Source: Candidatus Pelagibacter sp. (GTDB lineage Bacteria > Pseudomonadota > Alphaproteobacteria > Pelagibacterales > Pelagibacteraceae). From it: a DNA stretch of 39,823 nucleotides. A model generated the notes under the pieces. The model ran no database searches. It saw only the letters and a list, made by a program, of their open reading frames with translations, and was not told the DNA's origin. Made by a program: the position numbers and the translations under genes. This document shows positions 7,569 through 19,958 of the stretch, in pieces. Position 1 is the stretch's first letter, and each line of letters starts with the position of its first letter. The stretch lies in contig JAOISU010000004.1 in assembly GCA_028222445.1 (NCBI GenBank), positions 1 through 39,823 of the forward strand, in the 5' to 3' direction.

Positions 7569-9473
7569 ATGAACATGAAAAATTTAGCAATGTGGGCTGT
7601 AATTGTTTTTCTAACAATTGGACTTTACAATATGTTTAAAAACCCACAGGCTAGCATGGGTGCAAATAATGCAATTATATTTTCAGAATTTTTAACTGAG
7701 GTAGAAAATGGTGGAGTTGTAAAAGTTGAAATACAGGGCAACAATATAAAAGGTGTTTTTTCTAATGGAGACTCTTTTTCAACATATTCACCTAATGATC
7801 CTAATTTAATTGAAAAACTGTCTAGTAAAGGAGTAAGTATTTCTGCAGCTCCAATAGAAGATAAAATGCCATCGCTTTTTGGTATTTTATTATCCTGGTT
7901 TCCAATGTTGTTATTAATAGCTGTTTGGATTTTTTTCATGAGACAAATGCAAGGTGGAAAAGGTGGCGCAATGGGCTTCGGTAAGTCTAAAGCTAAAATG
8001 ATGAATGAGTTAAAAGGAAAAGTTACTTTTAACGATGTTGCTGGAGTTGAAGAAGCAAAAGAAGAAGTTGTAGAAGTTGTAGAATTTTTAAAAGATCCAA
8101 AAAAATTTAGTAAATTAGGAGGTAAAATCCCTAGGGGGTGTTTGTTGGTTGGTCCTCCGGGTACAGGAAAAACATTACTTGCAAGAGCTATAGCAGGAGA
8201 AGCTGGGGTTCCTTTCTTTACTATTTCAGGTTCAGATTTTGTAGAGATGTTTGTTGGTGTTGGTGCATCACGAGTTAGGGACATGTTTGAACAAGGCAAG
8301 AAGCATTCCCCATGTATAATCTTTATTGATGAAATAGATGCTGTAGGAAGAAGTAGAGGAGCTGGTCTAGGTGGTGGAAATGACGAGAGAGAGCAAACAT
8401 TAAACCAATTATTAGTTGAAATGGATGGATTTGACACAAACGAGGGTGTCATAATTATTGCGGCTACAAACAGACCAGATGTTTTAGATCCAGCCTTATT
8501 AAGACCAGGAAGATTTGATAGACAGGTAGTTGTTTCAAATCCTGATATTATTGGTAGAGAAAAAATTTTAAAAGTGCATGTTAAAAAAATAAAGATGGCT
8601 CCAGATGTTAATTTAAGAACTATTGCAAGAGGAACACCAGGATTTTCAGGGGCTGATCTTGCAAATTTAGTTAATGAGTCAGCTTTATTAGCAGCTAGAA
8701 AAAATAAAAGAATAGTAACTCTTGATGAGTTTGAAGAAGCCAAAGATAAAGTAATGATGGGTGCCGAAAGAAGATCAATGGTTATGACAGAGGATGAAAA
8801 AAAATTAACAGCCTATCATGAAGGTGGGCATGCACTTGTGTCTTTTAATATGGAAGGCTATGATCCAATACATAAAGCAACAATCATACCAAGAGGGAGA
8901 GCCTTAGGAATGGTAATGAATTTACCTGAACGAGACAAGCATGGGTATTCAATTAAGTTTTTAAAAGCTAGAATGGCTGTTTGTTTTGGTGGAAGAGTGG
9001 CTGAAGAAGTAATTTTTGGAAAAGATAATATTTCAACAGGAGCTGGCGGTGGAGCTGGATCAGACATAAACCAAGCCACACAATTAGCTAGAGCGATGGT
9101 AACAAAATATGGAATGACAGAAGAATTAGGACCTGTAGAATATGGTGAAAATGAAGAAGAGGTCTTTTTAGGTAGATCAGTAGCTAGAACACAAAGTGTG
9201 TCAGAAGCTGTTGCTCAAAAAATAGATAAAGAAATAAGAAAACTAGTTGATGAAGGGTACAATAAAGCAAAAGAAATATTAACAACTAAGGTTGATGATC
9301 TTCATAAAATTGCAAAAGCACTTTTAGTTTATGAAACATTAACTGGTGAAGAGATAGACAACCTAATAAATAAAAATATATACCCAAGCAACAAAGAAGA
9401 TTTAAAAGTGGAAGATGATGATAAGGATTCTGCTTTAAGCTCAATGGGTCTTAAGCCAAAGATAGTTCATTAA
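7569..9473 (+). CDS. ftsH: FtsH, membrane-anchored ATP-dependent zinc metalloprotease
   Basis: A 634-residue AAA+ protease degrading misfolded membrane proteins and regulators; in E. coli it also degrades sigma-32. Two membrane spans (about 5-22 and 100-122) flank a periplasmic domain. The AAA domain has Walker A GPPGTGKT (195-202) and Walker [12 protein letters not shown]. The SRH arginines are in [12 protein letters not shown]. The zinc site is HEGGH (417-421), with Asp499 as probable third ligand. AAGG at 7563-7566 is only 2 nt from ATG 7569 but 8 nt from ATG 7575, so the true start may be 7575 (MKNLAMW), which also fits homologous N-termini. It follows tilS and has its own likely promoter. 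Confidence 0.97.
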   Translation: MNMKNLAMWAVIVFLTIGLYNMFKNPQASMGANNAIIFSEFLTEVENGGVVKVEIQGNNIKGVFSNGDSFSTYSPNDPNLIEKLSSKGVSISAAPIEDKMPSLFGILLSWFPMLLLIAVWIFFMRQMQGGKGGAMGFGKSKAKMMNELKGKVTFNDVAGVEEAKEEVVEVVEFLKDPKKFSKLGGKIPRGCLLVGPPGTGKTLLARAIAGEAGVPFFTISGSDFVEMFVGVGASRVRDMFEQGKKHSPCIIFIDEIDAVGRSRGAGLGGGNDEREQTLNQLLVEMDGFDTNEGVIIIAATNRPDVLDPALLRPGRFDRQVVVSNPDIIGREKILKVHVKKIKMAPDVNLRTIARGTPGFSGADLANLVNESALLAARKNKRIVTLDEFEEAKDKVMMGAERRSMVMTEDEKKLTAYHEGGHALVSFNMEGYDPIHKATIIPRGRALGMVMNLPERDKHGYSIKFLKARMAVCFGGRVAEEVIFGKDNISTGAGGGAGSDINQATQLARAMVTKYGMTEELGPVEYGENEEEVFLGRSVARTQSVSEAVAQKIDKEIRKLVDEGYNKAKEILTTKVDDLHKIAKALLVYETLTGEEIDNLINKNIYPSNKEDLKVEDDDKDSALSSMGLKPKIVH

Positions 9474-9479
9474 AAATTA

Positions 9480-10532
9480 ATGAAAAAATATTACACAAGA
9501 GCGTGTAATTTTACTCATGGAAAAAAATCAATTAATCTTGTAAATAAAAAAATTAATTTACCATTAAGAGGAAATAATAAAATTTCCTTTAATGAAATTG
9601 AGATAATTTCTAGAAATTCAAAAAAAACAATTCAGATAAAAGATGTTAAGAATTTACCAAAATTTTTAAGAAATAAAGTTACAAAAGATCTTTCCGTAAT
9701 TACTAAAAAGAATAAAAATTTTGCCAATCTTAATTTAAATGATATTCCAAATTTAATGGGTGTGTTAAATTTAACACCAGATAGTTTTTCTGATGGAGGA
9801 AGATTTAATAAAAAAAATAGAGGTGTGGCTCATGCTATAAATTTATTTAAATTTGGATCAAATATTATTGATGTGGGCGGTGAGTCAACAAGACCAGGAT
9901 CACAAACTGTAAGCAATGCAAGAGAATGGAAAAGAATTGAAAATACTATTAAGAAGATAAGTAAAAAATTGCCAATATCATTAGATACCAGAAAATCAGA
10001 AATAATGAAGAAAGGAATTAAACTTGGAGTTAAAATTATAAATGATATTTCAGGGCTAGAATATGATCAAAAAACAATTGAGATCTTAAGAGATTATAAA
10101 ACACCATTTGTTATTCATCATTGTCAAGGGACACCAGAAACAATGCAAATTAAACCAGTCTATAAAAATGCACTATTAGATATCTATGATTTTTTTGAAA
10201 AAAAAATAAAACTGTTAAGAAGGAAGGGTATAAAACATAATAATATTATGATTGATCCAGGTATAGGTTTTGGAAAAAATTTGAAACATAATATGAATTT
10301 GATAAGGGATATTTCTATTTTTCATACACTTGGTTTTCCTATATTAGTGGGTGTGTCAAAAAAAAGATTTATCAAAGAAATTGCTGGCATAAATGATACA
10401 GAAAATAGAACTGGGGGAACAGTTGCTTCGTCTCTTTATTTAGCCACACAAGGGGTGCAAATTTTGAGAATACACGACGTAAAGGAATTAATGCAAAGTA
10501 TAAAAGTATTTAAAAACATAATCCAAAACTAA
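9480..10532 (+). CDS. folP: Dihydropteroate synthase with N-terminal extension
   Basis: A 350-residue enzyme joining p-aminobenzoate to hydroxymethyl-dihydropterin pyrophosphate in folate synthesis. The catalytic TIM-barrel starts near residue 93 with MGVLNLTPDSFSDGG. IIDVGGESTRPGS, ISLDTRKSE, IINDISGLEYD and the C-terminal GVSKKRFI follow. The first 90 or so residues are a lysine-rich extension absent from the roughly 280-residue E. coli enzyme. Similar N-terminal additions occur in some alphaproteobacterial FolP proteins, so this is probably a lineage trait rather than a fusion. It lies 6 bp after ftsH, and its stop overlaps the glmM start by one base, the standard folP-glmM order. Confidence 0.95.
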   Translation: MKKYYTRACNFTHGKKSINLVNKKINLPLRGNNKISFNEIEIISRNSKKTIQIKDVKNLPKFLRNKVTKDLSVITKKNKNFANLNLNDIPNLMGVLNLTPDSFSDGGRFNKKNRGVAHAINLFKFGSNIIDVGGESTRPGSQTVSNAREWKRIENTIKKISKKLPISLDTRKSEIMKKGIKLGVKIINDISGLEYDQKTIEILRDYKTPFVIHHCQGTPETMQIKPVYKNALLDIYDFFEKKIKLLRRKGIKHNNIMIDPGIGFGKNLKHNMNLIRDISIFHTLGFPILVGVSKKRFIKEIAGINDTENRTGGTVASSLYLATQGVQILRIHDVKELMQSIKVFKNIIQN

Positions 10533-11863
10533 TGATAAAAAAATATTTTGGTACAGATGGCATCAGAGGATTAGTTAATAGCAAGAATATTAATGGTGAT
10601 ATGTTTTTCAAGTTTGGATTAGCATCAGGAACATATTTTAAAATTCAAAAAAAAACAAAACAATTAGCTATTATTGCAAAAGATACTAGGTTGTCAGGTT
10701 ATACACTTGAACCTGCTTTAGTATCGGGGTTAACTTCAGCAGGCATGCATGTTTATACTTTGGGTCCCTTACCAACGAATGGTCTTGCAATGCTAACAAG
10801 AAAAATGAAGGCTAATATGGGCATTATGATAACAGCTTCACACAATCCTTATTCCGACAATGGTCTAAAATTATTTGGGCCAGATGGTCTAAAATTATCT
10901 GACAAAATTGAAAAAAAAATAGAAAAATTAATTGATAAAAAAATTGATAACAATTTAAGTCGACCACAAAAATTAGGGAGAGTTAAAAGACTGGAAACAG
11001 CAAATGATGAATATATTAAAATTTTAAAAAAAAATTTTCCAAAGGATTTTAACCTTATAGGTTTAAGAATAGTAATAGATTGTGCAAATGGAGCTGGCTA
11101 TAAAGCAGGTCCAGAATTATTAAAATCCCTTGGAGCAAAAGTGTTTACAATTGGTGCAAAACCAAATGGATTAAATATTAATAAAAATTGTGGTTCAACA
11201 CATCCAAGTAAAATTAAAAATGCAGTAAAAAAATATAAAGCACACCTTGGTATTTCTTTAGATGGCGATGCGGATAGAATTATTTTGTGTGATGAAAAAA
11301 GTAATATCATTGATGGAGATCAAATAATTGCAGCAATAGCTCTAAGGTGGAAACAAAAAAAAATGCTAAAAGGAGGTGTGATAGGCACTCTAATGTCTAA
11401 TTATGGTTTAGAAAAATTTTTTAAAGGAAAGAATATAAAATTTATAAGAGCAAATGTTGGGGACAGATATGTAAAAGAAAAAATGCAAAAATATAATTTT
11501 AATCTTGGTGGTGAACAATCAGGTCATATTATTTTAGGAAAATTTGCAACTACAGGAGATGGTTTGTTGGTTGCTTTAGAAGTATTATTTTCTCTAAGAA
11601 AAGGGAAAAGGGCTAGTAACTTTTTTAATACTTTTATTAAAACTTCACAAATCCTAGAAAATATTGAAGTAAAAGATAAAAATATAATAAATAATATCGA
11701 TGTAAGAAGTTCTATTAAAAAAGCTGAAAAATTAATAAAAAATCAGGGAAGAATCCTAGTTAGAAAGTCAGGAACAGAATCTAAAATAAGGATTATGGTA
11801 GAAGGTATAAATAAAAAACTTTTACTGAATTGTTTAGAAATTATTAGGAAAAAAATAAAATAA
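10532..11863 (+). CDS. glmM: Phosphoglucosamine mutase
   Basis: A 443-residue alpha-D-phosphohexomutase that interconverts glucosamine-6-phosphate and glucosamine-1-phosphate on the way to UDP-GlcNAc. The start KKYFGTDGIRG is the family signature. The phosphoserine loop is TASHNPYSDNGLK (about 99-111). The metal-binding loop is DGDADRI (about 243-249). The sugar-binding GEQSGHI and the C-terminal phosphate-binding RKSGTESKIRIMVEG complete the four domains. Its product feeds peptidoglycan and lipid A, and also the UDP-GlcNAc epimerase encoded at 18843. Translationally coupled to folP (shared A of TAATG). Confidence 0.97.
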   Translation: MIKKYFGTDGIRGLVNSKNINGDMFFKFGLASGTYFKIQKKTKQLAIIAKDTRLSGYTLEPALVSGLTSAGMHVYTLGPLPTNGLAMLTRKMKANMGIMITASHNPYSDNGLKLFGPDGLKLSDKIEKKIEKLIDKKIDNNLSRPQKLGRVKRLETANDEYIKILKKNFPKDFNLIGLRIVIDCANGAGYKAGPELLKSLGAKVFTIGAKPNGLNINKNCGSTHPSKIKNAVKKYKAHLGISLDGDADRIILCDEKSNIIDGDQIIAAIALRWKQKKMLKGGVIGTLMSNYGLEKFFKGKNIKFIRANVGDRYVKEKMQKYNFNLGGEQSGHIILGKFATTGDGLLVALEVLFSLRKGKRASNFFNTFIKTSQILENIEVKDKNIINNIDVRSSIKKAEKLIKNQGRILVRKSGTESKIRIMVEGINKKLLLNCLEIIRKKIK

Positions 11864-11864
11864 A

Positions 11865-14859
<2,995 letters not shown>

Positions 14860-14901
14860 GATTAGTATTTATTTAGTTGACCGTGATATTATTTCAAGAC
14901 T

Positions 14902-15882
14902 TTATTTACTAGTATTTCTAAGCAATGTTAGAATATTTTCAAGTTCTTGTGGCAAAAATGAGGTAAAGACCATCTCTTCATTAGTTTTTGGGTGAATAAA
15001 ACCCAACGTTTGAGCATGTAGAAATTGTCTGTTTAATTTACAAATTAAATTTTCTAAATTTGTGTCAATATTTTTAAGTTTTTTATATTTTTTTTTATAT
15101 TTACCATCACCCATAATGCTATTACCCATGTGAGTCATGTGAACTCTTATTTGATGTGTGCGTCCAGTTTCTAATCTACATTCAACAAAACTTAATGTAG
15201 GTGTTTTGTCATTTTGAAAAACTTCAATAGTTTTATAATTTGTAATTGCTCTTTTACCTTTAGAATTACTTACTTCCATCATTTGTCTATTTTTCGAACT
15301 TCGAGTGATAAACGTATCAATTTTTCCAGACGAAGGTCTAAGTTTTCCCCAGATTAAAAGTTGGTAAACTCTGGTAATTGAATGTTCGCTAAATTGATGG
15401 GATAAATTTTCATGTGTTTCATTGTTTTTTGCAATAACAATTAATCCAGAAGTGTCCTTATCTATTCTATGAACGATACCAGGGCGCAGTTCATCACCAA
15501 TTGTAGATAAAGAGTCTTTATTATAATGCATTAGAGCATTTACAATTGTTTCATCATAATTGCCTGCTCCTGGATGCATAATAATTCCAGCTGGTTTATT
15601 TATTACAAGAAGGTCATCATCTTCATAAATGATTTCTAATTTAAAATTATAAGGTTTTAAAGACGCTTCTTGTGGTTCAGGAATTTGAAGGGTTATTTTA
15701 TCACCAATTAGTACTTTTTTGGATGGGCTATTAACAATCTTATTATTTAGCTTTAATTTTTCTTTCAGTATTAAATTTTTAATTCTTGTTCTGCTAATTA
15801 AATTTTCACGTTTATTAATAAATACATCAAGCCTGAGGTTGTTTTCATCTTCTTTAACTATTAAATTAATGTTTTTTTCCAT
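14902..15882 (-). CDS. rluD: RluD/RluA-family 23S rRNA pseudouridine synthase
   Basis: A 326-residue enzyme with an N-terminal S4 RNA-binding domain (about 14-70, LRLDVFINKRENLISRTRIK) and a catalytic domain holding RPGIVHRIDKDTSGLIVIAK. The Asp of RIDKDTSG is the nucleophile. ETGRTHQIRVHMTHMGNSI is the conserved late motif. It probably makes pseudouridines in helix 69 of 23S rRNA, as RluD does. The frame continues upstream to 16002, but that extension is only the antisense of tRNA-Arg, so I start at ATG 15882 (MEKNINLIVKED). Paralogue assignment (RluD versus RluC or RluA) is by overall similarity. Likely co-transcribed with rpoH. Confidence 0.93.
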   Translation of the reverse strand: MEKNINLIVKEDENNLRLDVFINKRENLISRTRIKNLILKEKLKLNNKIVNSPSKKVLIGDKITLQIPEPQEASLKPYNFKLEIIYEDDDLLVINKPAGIIMHPGAGNYDETIVNALMHYNKDSLSTIGDELRPGIVHRIDKDTSGLIVIAKNNETHENLSHQFSEHSITRVYQLLIWGKLRPSSGKIDTFITRSSKNRQMMEVSNSKGKRAITNYKTIEVFQNDKTPTLSFVECRLETGRTHQIRVHMTHMGNSIMGDGKYKKKYKKLKNIDTNLENLICKLNRQFLHAQTLGFIHPKTNEEMVFTSFLPQELENILTLLRNTSK

Positions 15883-15886
15883 AAAA

Positions 15887-15892
15887 TATAAT
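15887..15892 (+). promoter_or_regulatory. -10 element of tRNA-Arg
   Basis: A perfect TATAAT ends 13 nt before the first base of the tRNA, inside the 23-bp gap between the rluD start and the tRNA. The -35 region would lie inside the start of rluD and is not well matched to TTGACA. Confidence 0.4.
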
Positions 15893-15905
15893 ATTAATAC
15901 TATAT

Positions 15906-15982
15906 GCGCTTGTAGCTCAACTGGATAGAGCGCCTGACTTCGGATCAGGAGGTTCTGGGTTCGACTCCTAGCAGGCGCACCA
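15906..15982 (+). tRNA. tRNA-Arg (anticodon TCG)
   Basis: A 77-nt cloverleaf. The acceptor stem GCGCTTG (15906-15912) pairs with CAGGCGC (15972-15978) with one G-T pair. A discriminator A and an encoded CCA (15980-15982) follow. The anticodon stem CCTGA/TCAGG encloses the loop CTTCGGA, giving anticodon TCG for CGA and related arginine codons. The T arm contains GGTTCGACTCC. It lies between rluD and the sugar cassette and could have served as an insertion point. Confidence 0.97.
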
Positions 15983-16045
15983 ATATCCATACTAAAAATC
16001 AATAAATAAAGTTGTAAAAAAAATTTATAAAGATAATAAACAATA

Positions 16046-16735
16046 ATGTATAAAAATAAACAATTTCAAAAACTAGCAAAAAAATACAGCATTTATCAGG
16101 ATGAGGGTAGCGTCGGTGCCATGATGAATGTATGTCATAAAAATCTAGAAATTAGCGAATATTTACAAAAATTCAACAAACATAGTAAAATACTTGAAAT
16201 TGGAGCAGGTTCATCACCACATGTAAAATATGTTAAGCATGAATTTAGTGAATATTATTTTTTAGAAAATTCAAAGTTTGCAATTAATTTTTTAAAAAAA
16301 AAATATAATAATCGTGAAAAATTTAGGTTTAAATTATATAATGGAAAAAAAATTCCATTTGAAGATAACTATTTTGATAGAATTATAATTTCTCACGTGC
16401 TTGAACATATTATTGAACCAGAGGCTTTTTTGAAAGAAATGATGCTAAAAGTAAAAAAAAATGGTCTTGTATCAATCTCTTTACCAATCGACCCAGGCTT
16501 GATGTGGAGATGTGGTAGATTTTTTTTAAAATTATTTAATGTTAAAAAAAAATTAAATATTTCTAATTTAGAATATGACTATATGATTGCAACAGAACAC
16601 GTAAATTCTATATTTAATCTTATTTCGATCATTAAATATAGATATATAAAAAAAATAATTACTGAGCAATATTTACCACTGAGGGTTAAAATTCTGGATT
16701 TTAATTTATTTTATAACGTTACTATAAAAAAATAA
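16046..16735 (+). CDS. Class I SAM-dependent methyltransferase
   Basis: A 229-residue protein of the Methyltransf_11/UbiE-like fold. The SAM-binding motif I is ILEIGAGSSPH (about 49-59). The post-I acidic residue is in YYFLENSKFA, and IPFEDNYFDRIIISHVLEHI (about 104-123) carries the motif IV region. LKKNG-type motif VI appears as KVKKNGLVSISLP. The substrate cannot be read. Being in a sugar cassette, it may methylate a sugar or a lipid-linked glycan, but that is inference. It converges on the GT2 gene with a single base between the stops. Confidence 0.8.
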   Translation: MYKNKQFQKLAKKYSIYQDEGSVGAMMNVCHKNLEISEYLQKFNKHSKILEIGAGSSPHVKYVKHEFSEYYFLENSKFAINFLKKKYNNREKFRFKLYNGKKIPFEDNYFDRIIISHVLEHIIEPEAFLKEMMLKVKKNGLVSISLPIDPGLMWRCGRFFLKLFNVKKKLNISNLEYDYMIATEHVNSIFNLISIIKYRYIKKIITEQYLPLRVKILDFNLFYNVTIKK

Positions 16736-16736
16736 T

Positions 16737-17492
16737 TTATAAAAATTTTCGTTTTATAATCAAGGCTAGATTAAGATAAATAGTTTTAAATATTTTCATC
16801 TTAGAATCACCCTTTTTTAGATCATATCTAAGGTTAATTGGAATTTCTGAAAATCTTATCTCATTTCTGTATTTATATAGTTTTAAAAGAATATCTGCTG
16901 AAGCTGAGAAACCATTTTCAGAAAAAAAATTCTTATTTTTTTTCCAAGCTTTTCGTATTTGTAGCATTCTAAAGGCTCTAAATCCAGAGGTGTAATCTTT
17001 TACATTCATAATTGGAAATACTATTTTATATAACACAGCAGCAGTAAAACTTAAAATTTTTCTAAATCTATTTAATCCTCTAGTTTTTGATGATGATTGA
17101 TATCTTGATGCAATGACAATATCTTGTTGATTTAAGAATATTTTTTTTGCCATTATATAGCTTACACTAATAGTGTGAGAATTGTCTGTATCCATAGCAA
17201 TAAGAATATCATTATTATTGCCTTTCAAAAAACAATATTCAAATCCTGTTTTAAGTGTTTTGCCATATCCTAAATTTTTTTTATGCTTTATAACTTTGAC
17301 TTTAAATTTTTTCTTATTATTTTTTTTGATAAATCGATTAATAATCTCTAAAGAATTATCTGTTGAGCCATCATCAACTATAACTATTAAAATACCTATT
17401 CTTTTATTTTTATAAAATTTTTTAAAGTTATTTAATAAAGTTTCAACATTTAATTCTTCATTGAATGCTGGAAGTATATAGAAAATTCTCAT
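16737..17492 (-). CDS. GT2 glycosyltransferase, polyprenyl-phosphate sugar synthase-like
   Basis: A 251-residue GT-A fold enzyme. It starts MRIFYILPAFNEELNVETLL and has VDDGSTDNSLEII (about 39-51), AMDTDNSH (about 97-104, the DXD-like metal site), DYTSGFRAFR and the late RYDLKKGDSKMK. The last resembles the R..G.SK element of the dolichol-phosphate mannose synthase group. Such enzymes load a sugar from a nucleotide donor onto a polyprenyl phosphate. No C-terminal membrane span is present. It lies 28 bp downstream of the membrane protein gene, which could be the partner that uses the lipid-linked sugar. Sugar specificity is unknown. Confidence 0.85.
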   Translation of the reverse strand: MRIFYILPAFNEELNVETLLNNFKKFYKNKRIGILIVIVDDGSTDNSLEIINRFIKKNNKKKFKVKVIKHKKNLGYGKTLKTGFEYCFLKGNNNDILIAMDTDNSHTISVSYIMAKKIFLNQQDIVIASRYQSSSKTRGLNRFRKILSFTAAVLYKIVFPIMNVKDYTSGFRAFRMLQIRKAWKKNKNFFSENGFSASADILLKLYKYRNEIRFSEIPINLRYDLKKGDSKMKIFKTIYLNLALIIKRKFL

Positions 17493-17520
17493 AGCTGATT
17501 AAGCATATCTATTAAATTAA

Positions 17521-18765
17521 TTAAGCAATGGGAAGTGTTATTCTACCAAAGTTATTTATGCAAGCTATTAAAAAATATAACATTATTAGGGCATAAAACG
17601 TTAGTGTATTTTTTAGATTTGATAAAATATTGTTTATCAAAAAATTTTTAAATAAAATTGACATAAGGATTAAAAATAAAGGTTCAAAATATTTTTGATA
17701 AACTATAAAATTTATACTCATCATATTCATTATTAGTAAAATATAAAAAAATTTTTTTTCACATTTAATCAATATATAAGAAATAATCATGCCCAAAAGA
17801 AATGAAATAATAAAAATCAAATTATTTTTAAAAATTAAATATGAAAGTTTATAGAAAAAACCACCACCTCTAAGTCTTGCATCTAAAGCAAAATTTTGTT
17901 GATAATAAAAAACAATGAATACCAAAAACACTATAATTATAATTTCTTTTTTATTTAAAGATTTTATTTTGTCTAAAACTATGGTCAAATTTTTTTGATT
18001 TAATATCAAAAATAATAAAAAGAAAAAAATTAAAGAAAAATTAGAAGAAATTGTGTAGAAAATATCATGTGTAATAAAATTTCCCACACTTATAGTTCTT
18101 GGATTTAATAATATGAATAGAAATCCTGGGATGCTTAGCAATGTGCTAAATAAGAATAGTTTAATAAAATTATTAATTTTTTCAAAAATTAGATAGTTGT
18201 ATAAATAATATAAAAATAAGATTAGATAAGTTTGAATACAATATATTGAAAATGACAAAAATAATAAATTAGCTATTTTATATTTAAATTTATTTGTCTC
18301 TTTCGCCTTAAGATAATAATAATTACCTATTAGTAAAAAAATTATTGCTGTTAAGTGAGAGTTAGGCCAAATTGCCGTTGCTCTAAAAAAGGGAATCAAT
18401 AAAAAACTCGAGCTGAATATAATCAATAGAGTCTTATTTTTTTTATAAATTTGTTTTAAATTTAAATAGAGAAAAAGAGGTAAGAAAAAACTAAAAAAAT
18501 AATAAATTAGTCTAACCACATATTGATTGTTAAATATTGCATTAATTGAGGACAACATCATATAGTGCAATGGCATATGTGTTGTAAGGTTAGTAGAGAA
18601 ATTAAAATTTGAATAACCCATTATTATTGGCCAGGTTAAATAAAAGTCCCACTCAGCACCTCCTGTTGAAAGATCTTCGTTTACTATGAATCCAACCAAG
18701 AAAAAAAAAACAGGTAAAAAAGGTAAACAAAATAAAATTAAGTTGTTTTTAATGAGTTTTTTCAT
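17521..18765 (-). CDS. multispanning membrane protein, possible GT-C glycosyltransferase
   Basis: A 414-residue protein that I do not recognise by family. It has roughly ten strongly hydrophobic segments. The first span is at about 8-28. The loop that follows holds acidic residues (Glu38 and Asp40 in GGAEWDFYLTWP) and then TTHMPLHYMML (about 61-71). An acidic first outer loop followed by an H-x-P-L type element is what lipid-linked-sugar GT-C transferases (ArnT/PMT-like) often show, so this is a plausible but unproven GT-C. Alternatives are a polysaccharide polymerase or flippase. It is upstream of, and probably co-transcribed with, the GT2 gene. Phe, Ile, Leu, Asn and Lys dominate its composition. 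Confidence 0.6.
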   Translation of the reverse strand: MKKLIKNNLILFCLPFLPVFFFLVGFIVNEDLSTGGAEWDFYLTWPIIMGYSNFNFSTNLTTHMPLHYMMLSSINAIFNNQYVVRLIYYFFSFFLPLFLYLNLKQIYKKNKTLLIIFSSSFLLIPFFRATAIWPNSHLTAIIFLLIGNYYYLKAKETNKFKYKIANLLFLSFSIYCIQTYLILFLYYLYNYLIFEKINNFIKLFLFSTLLSIPGFLFILLNPRTISVGNFITHDIFYTISSNFSLIFFFLLFLILNQKNLTIVLDKIKSLNKKEIIIIVFLVFIVFYYQQNFALDARLRGGGFFYKLSYLIFKNNLIFIISFLLGMIISYILIKCEKKFFYILLIMNMMSINFIVYQKYFEPLFLILMSILFKNFLINNILSNLKNTLTFYALIMLYFLIACINNFGRITLPIA

Positions 18766-18842
18766 ATTTTATTAATTATTTACTTATAAGTAGATTTATA
18801 AACTGTATATAAATAAATTATGTTTTTCAAATTTAACAAAAT

Positions 18843-19958
18843 ATGAAGATTTGTATTGTTTTATCTACAAGACCAGAAATCATTAAACTAGCATCTCTCA
18901 TAGCGCTTTTAAAAAAAAAAAAAATAGATTTTATTTTAGTAAACACTAATCAACACTTCTCAAAACTAATGAGTAGCGTATTTTTTAGTTTTTTTAAAAT
19001 ACCAAATCCCAGATATAATATTATGGCATCTAATACAAGAGATGGAAACTTTTTCTCTAAAGCTATTAATCAGGTAGAAAAAATTCTTTATAAAGAAAAA
19101 CCTAGTTTTTTAATTGTACAAGGCGACACAAATACCGCTTTAGCAGGCTGTTTGGCAGCTTCAATATTCAACAGAAAGTTTCACATAAAAAATAAAAAAA
19201 TTAAGATTGTTCATATAGAATCAGGCTTAAGGTCTTTTGATAATAATATGCCTGAAGAAATTAACAGAAAACTAATTGATCAGATGTCTAACATACTCTT
19301 TACACCTACAAAATTTGACTTAGATAATTTGAAAAATGAAAGGCTTACATTAGATAAAAAAATATTTACAGTTGGTAACACAATTTCTGATATCATTAAA
19401 AAATTTTCACCATTAACAAAAAAACACAATATCCTAAAAAAATTAGATATTTTAAAAGATAAATATTTCCTACTAACTCTTCATAGACCTGAAAGTGTGG
19501 ATAATAAGACAAAACTTATAAAGCTAATTTTAAATTTAGAAAAAATAGGTAAACAATATAATATTATTTTTTTATTTCCCGTACATCCTCGTACAAAAAA
19601 AATAATCAATAAAATCAATATTAAAAAGTTAAATTTTATCAATTTTATAAAACCATTAAATTTTTTAGATTTTTTAACAGTCATGAAAAACAGTAAAATT
19701 ATCTTTACAGATTCGGGAGGCATCCAAGAAGAGTCCTCGTTACTAGGAATACCATGTATAACACTTAGGAGTTCAACGGAGAGACAATTAAGCATTATAA
19801 ACAAAAGTAATATTTTGACCGGGCATGATTACCAAAAAATTTCTAAAGCAGTTAAGTATTTTAATAATAATGAGATTAAACCATCAAAAATATTTGGGGA
19901 TGGAAAAGTTGCTAATAAGATTTTTGATAAACTAAAAAAGATTGATAGAGGAAACTAA
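18843..19958 (+). CDS. wecB: UDP-N-acetylglucosamine 2-epimerase (non-hydrolysing)
   Basis: A 371-residue GT-B fold enzyme interconverting UDP-GlcNAc and UDP-ManNAc. The start MKICIVLSTRPEIIKLASLI is typical. VQGDTNTALAGCLAA (about 95-109), VHIESGLRSFDNNMPEE (about 127-143), LLTLHRPESVDN with its conserved His, and FTDSGGIQEESSLLGIP (about 289-305) are the family's active-site elements. The length matches the family. UDP-ManNAc feeds enterobacterial-antigen-like or teichuronic-type glycans. No UDP-ManNAc dehydrogenase (wecC) is adjacent. It diverges from the membrane protein gene with a 77-bp AT-rich gap in which I see no clear promoter. Confidence 0.92.
   Translation: MKICIVLSTRPEIIKLASLIALLKKKKIDFILVNTNQHFSKLMSSVFFSFFKIPNPRYNIMASNTRDGNFFSKAINQVEKILYKEKPSFLIVQGDTNTALAGCLAASIFNRKFHIKNKKIKIVHIESGLRSFDNNMPEEINRKLIDQMSNILFTPTKFDLDNLKNERLTLDKKIFTVGNTISDIIKKFSPLTKKHNILKKLDILKDKYFLLTLHRPESVDNKTKLIKLILNLEKIGKQYNIIFLFPVHPRTKKIINKINIKKLNFINFIKPLNFLDFLTVMKNSKIIFTDSGGIQEESSLLGIPCITLRSSTERQLSIINKSNILTGHDYQKISKAVKYFNNNEIKPSKIFGDGKVANKIFDKLKKIDRGN

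Noticed and set aside
7625..8743. A 372-codon open frame antisense to ftsH
   Set aside because: It mirrors the conserved AAA domain of ftsH and resembles no protein family; its openness follows from ftsH codon use.
15883..16002. Upstream extension of the rluD frame beginning MIFSMDIGAPARSRTQ
   Set aside because: It is the antisense of tRNA-Arg, a well-known source of false N-termini. ATG 15882 gives the proper S4-domain start.
15983..16045. Attachment site (tRNA 3'-end duplication) next to tRNA-Arg
   Set aside because: I searched by eye for a second copy of the tRNA 3' end near 16000 and around 19960-19990 and found none.
18766..18842. Promoters in the gap between the membrane protein and wecB
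   Set aside because: The stretch is almost only A and T with several TATA-like strings but no pair of boxes at sensible spacing.
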